Shown: in pieces, positions 57,276 to 64,000 of the stretch
How the letters are laid out: the number at the start of each line of letters is the position of its first letter
How positions within the stretch are numbered: position 1 is the first letter of the stretch
Made by a program: the position numbers and the translations under genes
Notes under the pieces: generated by a model
Databases searched by the model: none
Told to the model about the DNA's origin: nothing
The model's input: the letters and a program-made list of their open reading frames with translations, nothing else
Source of the DNA: Anomaloglossus baeobatrachus
Taxonomy: Eukaryota > Chordata > Amphibia > Anura > Aromobatidae
Length of the DNA stretch: 64,000 bases
Direction: 5' to 3'
Assembly (NCBI RefSeq): GCF_048569485.1
Contig: NW_027442251.1
Span: 248,001-312,000 of the forward strand

Positions 57276-57646
57276 GGAGTGTGCAGAGGACAGGAGGGTA
57301 CAGTGGCAGGATTGTGGTGCTCTGGGTAGAGGAATGGAAGCCTGCCTTTCTATTCCCTCCTAATGGTGAAATGCAGGGAGGAAATCCCTGACCTTGGCTA
57401 CACAGATGCTGTTGCTGTTTGCAGGACCTGTCACCTATGGCTCTCTGACCCTGCCGGTTTGAGCCCTTAAAAGGACTGCTATAAAGTGCTCTCCCTATGC
57501 TGTCTAACGCTGTGTATGCAGCGCATACAGCTGTATCGGCTATAGGACTCAGGAGGACGGAGCTGCGACAGTGATGTCTGACACCAAAGACGCAGAAGGC
57601 AGATAATGGCGTCCGTGAAGAAAATGTCCGGTTTTATAATGCAGGG
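57276..57646 (-). other. hAT 5' non-coding region between the two head-to-head copies
   Basis: Continuous with the 138-bp array of copy 1 (CAGAGGACAGG at 57284). It has a GC-balanced composition, GCGCATAC/GTATGCAGC palindromic motifs near 57514-57530 and TTAAAAGGACTGCTATAAAG near 57468-57487, which could hold a TATA-like promoter for the transposase reading left. It ends where hAT-B untranslated sequence begins. Confidence 0.45.
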
Positions 57647-57889
57647 ATGACCGTTACAAGAGTTAGGCCTTTGTTTCAGGTATACCCCCAGTGGTAAATT
57701 TTTTCGCCCATTCTTTGCAGAATGGACATTACAACGACAGGAGACCCGCTCCTTTGCAATGGGAACAATGTTTTGAGGCCCTCATGCACGTCTCTATGCA
57801 GGGACAACGTGGAGCCTCCCAATTTTTGGCTGCCCTGCCTAAGGGCTATACTAAAATAGACCCACTTCCTTACAATGGGAATTATATTA
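57647..57889 (+). mobile_element. hAT-B 3' untranslated fragment wedged between hAT-A copies
   Basis: Reverse complement of about 31165-31412: GATGACCGTTACAAGAGTTA, the TTTTTTCGCCCATTCTTTGC stretch and the first 118-bp unit (GACAACGTGGAGCCTCCC). Its right end (CTTCCTTACAATGGG) runs into AATTATATTATATT and the first 138-bp unit of copy 2. Confidence 0.85.
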
Positions 57890-60085
57890 TATTATACTAG
57901 CAAACACTCAGTGTACCTAGTGGCATCCTATACGTGGCTATTGGACCTTGCTATAGTCCCACTAGTGCCAAGACATTTGCAGAGCGCATCTGCCTGCGTT
58001 GCACACTCCAACTAATTATAAGTAAGCCATTATACTAGCAAACACTCAGTGTACCTAGTGGCATCCTATACGTGGCTATTGGACCTTGCTATAGTCCCAC
58101 TAGTGCCAAGACATTTGCAGAGCGCATCTGCCTGCGTTGCACACTCCAACTAATTATAAGTAAGCCATTATACTAGCAAACACTCAGTGTACCTAGTGGC
58201 ATCCTATCTGTGGCTATTGGACTTTGCTATAGTCCCACTAGTGCCAAGACATTTGCAGAGCGCATCTGCCTGCGTTGCACACTCCAACTAATTATAAGTA
58301 AGCCATTATACTAGCAAACACTCAGTGTACCTAGTGGCATCCTATACGTGGCTATTGGACCTTGCTATAGTCCCACTAGTGCCAAGACATTTGCAGAGCG
58401 CATCTGCCTGCGTTGCACACTCCAACTAATTATAAGTAAGCCATTATACTAGCAAACACTGAGTGTACCTAGTGGCATCCTATACGTGGCTATTGGACCT
58501 TGCTATAGTCCCACTAGTGCCAAGACATTTGCAGAGCGCATCTGCCTGCGTTGCACACTCCAACTAATTATAAGTAAGCCATTATACTAGCAAAAACTCA
58601 GTGTACCTAGTGGCATCCTATCTGTGGCTATTGGACTTTGCTATAGTCCCACTAGTGCAAAGACATTTGCAGAGCACGTCTGCCTGCATTGCACACTCCA
58701 ACTTTTTTAAACTAAGCCATTATACTAGCAAACACTCAGTGTACCTAGTGGCATCCTATACGTGGCTATTGGACTTTGCTATAGTCCCACTAGTGCCAAG
58801 ACATTTGCAGAGCGCATCTGCCTGCGTTGCACACTCCAACTAATTATAAGTAAGCCATTATACTAGCAAGCACTCAGTGTACCTAGTGGCATCCTATACG
58901 TGGCTATTGGACCTTGCTATAGTCCCACTAGTGCCAAGACATTTGCAGAGCGCATCTGCCTGCGTTGCACACTCCAACTAATTATAAGTAAGCCATTATA
59001 CTAGTAAACACTCAGTGTACCTAGTGGCATCCTATACGTGGCTATTGGACTTTGCTATAGTCCCACTAGTGCCAAGACATTTGCAGAGCGCATCTGCCTG
59101 CGTTGCACACTCCAACTAATTATAAGTAAGCCATTATACTAGCAAACACTCAGTGTACCTAGTGGCATCCTATACGTGGCTATTGGACCTTGCTATAGTC
59201 CCACTAGTGCCAAGACATTTGCAGAGCGCATCTGCCTGCGTTGCACACTCCAACTAATTATAAGTAAGCCATTATACTAGCAAACACTCAGTGTACCTAG
59301 TGGCATCCTATCTGTGGCTATTGGACTTTGCTATAGTCCCACTAGTGCCAAGACATTTGCAGAGCGCATCTGCCTGCGTTGCACACTCCAACTAATTATA
59401 AGTAAGCCATTATACTAGCAAACACTCAGTGTACCTAGTGGCATCCTATACGTGGCTATTGGACTTTGCTATAGTCCCACTAGTGCCAAGACATTTGCAG
59501 AGCGTATCTGCCTGCGTTGCACACTCCAACTAATTATAAGTAAGCCATTATACTAGCAAACACTCAGTGTACCTAGTGGCATCCTATACGTGGCTATTGG
59601 ACTTTGCTATAGTCCCACTAGTGCCAAGACATTTGCAGAGCGCATCTGCCTGCGTTGCACACTCCAACTAATTTTAACTTAGCCATTATTCTAGCAAACA
59701 CTCAGTGTACCTAGTGGCATCCTATACGTGGCTATTGGACTTTGCTATAGTCCCACTAGTGCCAAGACATTTGCAGAGCGCATCTGCCTGCATTGCACAC
59801 TCCAACTAATTATAAGTAAGCCATTATACTAGCAAACACTCAGTGTACCTAGTGGCATCCTATACGTGGCTATTGGACTTTGCTATAGTCCCACTAGTGC
59901 CAAGACATTTGCAGAGCGCATCTGCCTGCGTTGCACACTCCAACTAATTTTAACTTAGCCATTATACTAGCAAACACTCAGTGTACCTAGTGGCATCCTA
60001 TACGTGGCTATTGGACTTTGCTATAGTCCCACTAGTGCCAAGACATTTGCAGAGCGCATCTGCCTGCGTTGCACACTCCAACTCA
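57890..60085. repeat. 138-bp array, 5' flank of hAT-A copy 2 (about 16 units)
   Basis: Same unit as 53823-57275 in inverse orientation (TAGCAAACACTCAGTGTACC...). Mostly the TTATAAGTAAGCC variant; the TTTTTTAAACTAAGCC variant occurs once near 58700. The arrays of the two copies differ in unit number and order while the genes are nearly identical, so array length changes fast. Confidence 0.95.
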
Positions 60086-60222
60086 TTATAAATAAGTTGC
60101 ATTGTCAGGGATATTTATTCTTTATTATTCTGCTGTTAATAAAGCTAGACCACCACTGCAATCTTCACCACCTCTCAATTTTTACTACCACATTTTCAGT
60201 CCACAATCTTGTCGCAATCAAC

Positions 60223-63200
60223 ATGAGTGGCAAAATGACAGATGCTGGTGGAAAGGGGAAGAGGCGTGGTGGAAAAGGCAAAAAAGGTTTTGTCTGTGGG
60301 GAAAGTGGCAAAGCTCCATTATCATCTGCTGAAGATAGACCATCTACCAGCAAAAGTAAGATGTCTACTACTTACCGTGGACAATCCGATGTGCTCCCTT
60401 TTTTACGGACACGAACAACAGGAAGAAAGGTAGATGATGGGCAAAAAAGGAAAATGCTTGAATGGATCTCAAGTGGTCCAACAAGTGCCCTCTCAGCCAC
60501 TTCAAGTACCGCATCCAAAAAACACCAGTCCTCTGAGTTGTCATCCCAATCACACTTGATTTCTCCCAGCTCTGAAGTCTCCATCAGCCCTGCACAGTAT
60601 GGTGGAACTGAGATGGCTGAGTCTGCAGAGCTGTTCAGTCACACTATAGCCTGGGAATCAGAGGTCTGCTCCCAAGCTACAGTGAATACAGAACAGGAAA
60701 TCGTCTGCAGTGATGCCCAGAACCTTTGTGACTCTGATTCAGGCTGTGAGGACCAAGTTTCTGAGCATAATGTTGACCCTTTGTCACAAACTGTAACACC
60801 TGTGGTTATAGACAATGAGGAACATACTGATGAAGATGAGACGCAGATACCCGATTGGGATGACAACTTAAATATTCGGTCAGGGCAAGAAGAGGCTCGG
60901 TCTGAGGGGGAGGGGAGTGCAAACACAACAATTGATGATGAAGTTCTAGATCCCACCTACTGTCAACCCCCAGTCAGGCACTCGAGGAGGTCAACAGAGG
61001 CGGTGGAGGAGGATGCAACCGACGACGAAGTTACCTTGCGCCTTCCTGGACAGAGTCGGAGCACTGGTAGCACGTCTACAACTGCATCCTCAGCCACCAC
61101 TCTGCCTATGAGCATTATTCGGGGTGGATCAACAGGTCGCATGGCCTCTAAGCCTTGCCTAGCCTGGTCCTTTTTTGACATAGAAAAAGATCGCCCAAAT
61201 CATGTGATATGTAAAATTTGTCATGATTCTCTTAGTAGAGGTCAAAACCTCAGCACTTTGACAACTTCTTCCATGAATCGTCACATGAATAAATATCATA
61301 GGTCCCGGTAGGAAGCTCACTGTGCTGCAATGCTGCAAGAGCGAACCATCCACCGCCCGCCCCTTCCAGTGCATCCGCGCGCTCTTCATCTTCTAGGACT
61401 GTGGGGACAGCTGTCACACCTGTTTTTCCACGCCAAACTTCCACCACTGTAACCGCAACAGGCAGTTTGCTTGTAAGGTCGTCAGTTGGTTTGGAAGGGG
61501 AAACAAGTGAGTGTGTACAGCTCTCTCAGACATCGATAGCACCAACGTTGGATGAAGGCAACATCATGTCTCCGCCTGCACTTTCCTCACAAACCTGCAT
61601 TTTTCCAGGGACACCCTACTCAACACCGTCTACACACAGCAGCCAGATCTCTGTCCCTCAGATGTGGTCAAATAAAAGGCCACTTCCTCCGACCCATGAC
61701 AAAGCTAAGAGGTTGACTCTATCCCTCTGTAAGCTGTTGTCTACCGAAATGCTGCCTTTCCGCCTAGTGGACACACAGGATTTTAGAGACCTTATGTCTG
61801 TCGCTGTGCCCCAGTACCAGATGCCTAGTCGCCACTACTTCTCTAAGAAAGGTGTGCCCGCGCTACACCAGCATGTCGCACACAACATCACCGCTTCCTT
61901 GAGAAACTCTGTGTGTGAACGGGTGCATTTCACCACCGATACTTGGACCAGTAAGCATGGACAGGGACGTTACATGTCGCTGACTGGGCACTGGGTAACT
62001 ATGGTGATAGATGGTGAAGGGTCTGCTGCACAAGTCTTGCCGTCCCCACGACTTGTGTGTCAATCCTCTGTCTGTCCAAGTTCCTCCACAGCTTCTGCAT
62101 CCTCCACCTCATCTGGGTCCTCCACCTCCGCCCCAAGCCTGCCTGGTCAGGCCACCAGCGTTCTCACTGCGCAGAAGGAATCACGCACGCCTCATTACTA
62201 TGCTGGCAGCAGAGCGCAACGGCATCAGGCGGTCTTTAGCTTGACATGTCTTGGGAATAAGAGTCACACAGCTGAGGAGTTGTGGTCAGCTCTGCGGTCC
62301 GAGTTTAATAAATGGTTGTCTCCACTCAACCTGCAGCCTGGTAAGGCCGTGTGCGACAATGCTGCAAACCTGGGTGCGGCACTTCGCCTGGGCATTGTGA
62401 CACACGTACCTTGTATGGCTCACGTGTTGAACCTTGTCGTCCAGCAATTTTTAACACACTATCCCGGCCTAGATGGCCTTCTGAACAGGGCACGAAAACT
62501 GTCAGCTCACTTCCGCCGTTCAAGCGCCGCAGCAGAGCGACTTGCATCGCTCCAGAAGTCTTTCGGCCTGCCGGTTCATCGCCTGAAATGCGATGTGGCG
62601 ACACGCTGGAATTCAACTCTCCACATGTTACAGCGACTGTGGCAGCACCGCAGAGCCCTGGTGCAATACGTCATGACGTATAGCCTGGGCCAACGAGATG
62701 CAGAGGTGGGGCAGATCACCCTGATGGAGTGGTCTCAGATCAAGGACCTATGCACCCTTCTGCACAGTTTCGACATGGCGACGAATATGTTTAGCTCTGA
62801 CAATGCCATTATCAGCATGACGATTCCAGTCATTTACATGCTGGAGCACACGCTAAACACTATTCGGAGTCAGGGGGTGGGACAACATGAAGGGGAGGGA
62901 CTACAGGAGGATTCATATGCGCAAGGGACAACAACATCACCAAGGTCCAGACGTTCATCATCACCAACGCAGCAGGCATGGGACCATGAGGAACAGGGAT
63001 CGACAAGGGCGCATAGTAGCAGGCGAAATGTTGAGCAAGGTGCAGGAGAACATGAAGAAATGGAGGACGAACTGTCCATGGACATGGAAGACTCAGCGGA
63101 TGAGGGAGACCTTGGTCAAATTTCAGTTGAAAGAGGTTGGGGGGAGATGTCAGAGGAAGAAAGAACGGGTAGCACCTCTATGCCACAAACACAGCGTGGA

Positions 63201-63944
63201 CTTGGTCCGCATGGCTGCGCAAGACACATGAGTGCCTTTTTGTTGCACTACCTCCAACATGACAGTCGTATTGTCAAAATTAGAAGTGATGATGACTACT
63301 GGATTGCCACACTATTAGATCCCCGGTACAAGTCCAAATTTTGTGACATAATTCCAGCCATAGAAAGGGACGCACGTATGCAGGAGTATCAGCAGAAGCT
63401 GTTACTCGATCTTAGCTCGGCTTTTCCACCAAACAACCGTGCAGGTGCAGGGAGGGAATCTCCCAGTTGTAACTTGACAAACATGGGACGGTCTCGTCAT
63501 CTTCAACAGTCTACCCGTACCAGTAGGACCGTATCTGGTGCCGGTAACAGCAATTTTATGGAATCTTTTCATAATTTTTTTAGACCCTCTTTTGCAAGGC
63601 CACCAGAGACAACAAGTCTGACACATACTCAACGGCTGGAGAGGATGATACAGGAGTATCTCCAAATGAACATCGATGCCATGACTGTGCAACTGGAGCC
63701 TTGCTCCTTTTGGGCTTCAAACCTAGAAAAATGGCCAGAGCTCTCCAGTTACGCCTTGGAGATTTTGTCGTGTCCAGCTGCCAGCGTTGTCTCTGAACGT
63801 GTATTCAGTGCTGCTGGGTGTGTGCTGACAGATAAGCGCACGCGTCTGTCCAGTGACAATGTGGACAGACTGACGTTCATCAAAATGAACAAGTCATGGA
63901 TCCATAAGGAATTTACTACCCCTGTGTCATCCTGGGGAGAGTAA
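60223..63944 (+). CDS. hAT-A transposase, copy 2 (two exons, intact)
   Basis: DNA transposase of the hAT superfamily, nuclear. Exons 60223-61307 and 61397-63944, 1210 residues. The ATG at 60223 begins MSGKMTDAGG. The BED finger (DNA binding) has Cys330, Cys333, His354 and His359. The 89-bp intron 61308-61396 (GTAGGA...TTCTAG after a CTTCATCTT tract) removes the in-frame TAG and joins the frames as KYHRSR-TVGTAVTP. Exon 2 has Asp543 (TTDTWTS), a Ser-rich insert at about 588-610, Asp682 (VCDNAAN), HVPCMAHVLNLVVQ, an acidic stretch EEMEDELSMDMEDSADEGD, and the hATC domain with Glu1162 (VSERVFS) and DRLTFIKMNKSW. No stop or frame change found. Without the intron it would be two separate proteins. 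Confidence 0.9.
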
Positions 63945-64000
63945 ATGCTTGTTGATTTGGAATGTGCTTGATGCAAATCAAAACATCCTGTTTGCAACTA
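63945..64000 (+). repeat. Start of the hAT-A 3' region and first 234-bp unit, copy 2
   Basis: After the stop the sequence reads GGAATGTGCTTGATGCAAAT and then CATCCTGTTTGCAACTA, matching the 234-bp unit of copy 1. The array continues beyond the window. Confidence 0.85.

Larger units (their letters stand above)
48787..57646 (-). mobile_element. hAT-A DNA transposon copy 1 (long, ends missing)
   Basis: On the minus strand: about 370 bp of 5' non-coding sequence (57646-57276), a 3.45-kb array of 138-bp units, the two-exon transposase gene, a 3' array of about 4.6 units of 234 bp, and 3' untranslated sequence to 48787. The 3' terminus was lost by the deletion that joined it to the segmental duplication; the 5' terminus was lost where hAT-B sequence begins at 57647. 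At nearly 8.9 kb it is long for a hAT element, mostly because of the arrays. It cannot move as it stands. Confidence 0.9.
57890..64000 (+). mobile_element. hAT-A DNA transposon copy 2 (runs off the window)
   Basis: 138-bp array, two-exon transposase and the first bases of the 3' region, in plus orientation. It starts directly with array units; the 5' terminus and 5' non-coding region are missing. The 3' part continues beyond 64000, so presence of a 3' terminus cannot be judged. It is almost identical to copy 1 in the gene but has fewer array units. Confidence 0.9.

Noticed and set aside
60004-60222. Upstream ATG at 60004 (and 53901 in copy 1) as transposase start
   Set aside because: The first 73 codons would be encoded by the last 138-bp unit and leader. 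The ATG at 60223 has a better context and begins a typical basic N-terminus.
1-64000. tRNA, 5S rRNA or other small RNA genes besides U2
   Set aside because: I looked for A/B-box and snRNA-like patterns and found none I could support; a covariance-model search would be decisive.

Overview
The window looks like repeat-rich intergenic DNA from a large vertebrate genome, most likely an anuran amphibian. The reasons are the mix of transposon families (Ngaro-like elements with an SGNH-hydrolase domain, Penelope-like ends, anuran-style TGTGACGCC and TGTCACGC LTRs, hAT elements with TAGAGATGAGCG and TAGTGATGAGCG ends) and a U2 snRNA locus with a vertebrate-type 3' box. I see no intact host protein-coding gene. 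The only long genuine coding regions are two nearly identical two-exon hAT transposase genes.

Layout. 1-4790: a decayed coding family of unknown name on the minus strand, broken up by solo LTRs; the block recurs at 44039-48786. 4937-9205: the 3' end of a hAT element (hAT-A here), with its terminus, a near-perfect 44-bp palindrome and an array of 234-bp units. 9206-16344: pieces of a second hAT family (hAT-B) around a 2-kb inverted pair of Ngaro-like fragments, each carrying an LTR, with a TCTG-rich spacer. 16624-22007 and 34197-39372: two direct copies of a Penelope-related block that also holds a palindromic DNA-transposon derivative, hammerhead-type motifs and a SET-domain exon pair joined to Ty3/gypsy integrase sequence. 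22133-22507: a U2 snRNA gene split by a 188-bp poly(A)-ended insert. 23415-29085: Penelope-like 3' ends, a LINE fragment and a Ty3/gypsy pol fossil. 29619-32585: hAT-B 3' end with a 118-bp array. 32871-43706: a giant palindrome with 4.3-kb arms and a 2.2-kb spacer. 48787-64000: two hAT-A copies head to head, each with a 138-bp array upstream of its transposase.

How the parts relate. The hAT-A gene is a BED-finger exon and a catalytic exon separated by a predicted 89-bp intron. Its flanks are tandem arrays, and the 234-bp 3' unit contains a degenerate copy of the end of the transposase coding sequence, so the array seems to have grown out of the gene. Neither hAT-A copy has both ends inside the window, so any activity from here would be in trans. 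Most other features are layered insertions, segmental duplications and fold-back inversions, at least one of which shows junction microhomology (GCAAA).
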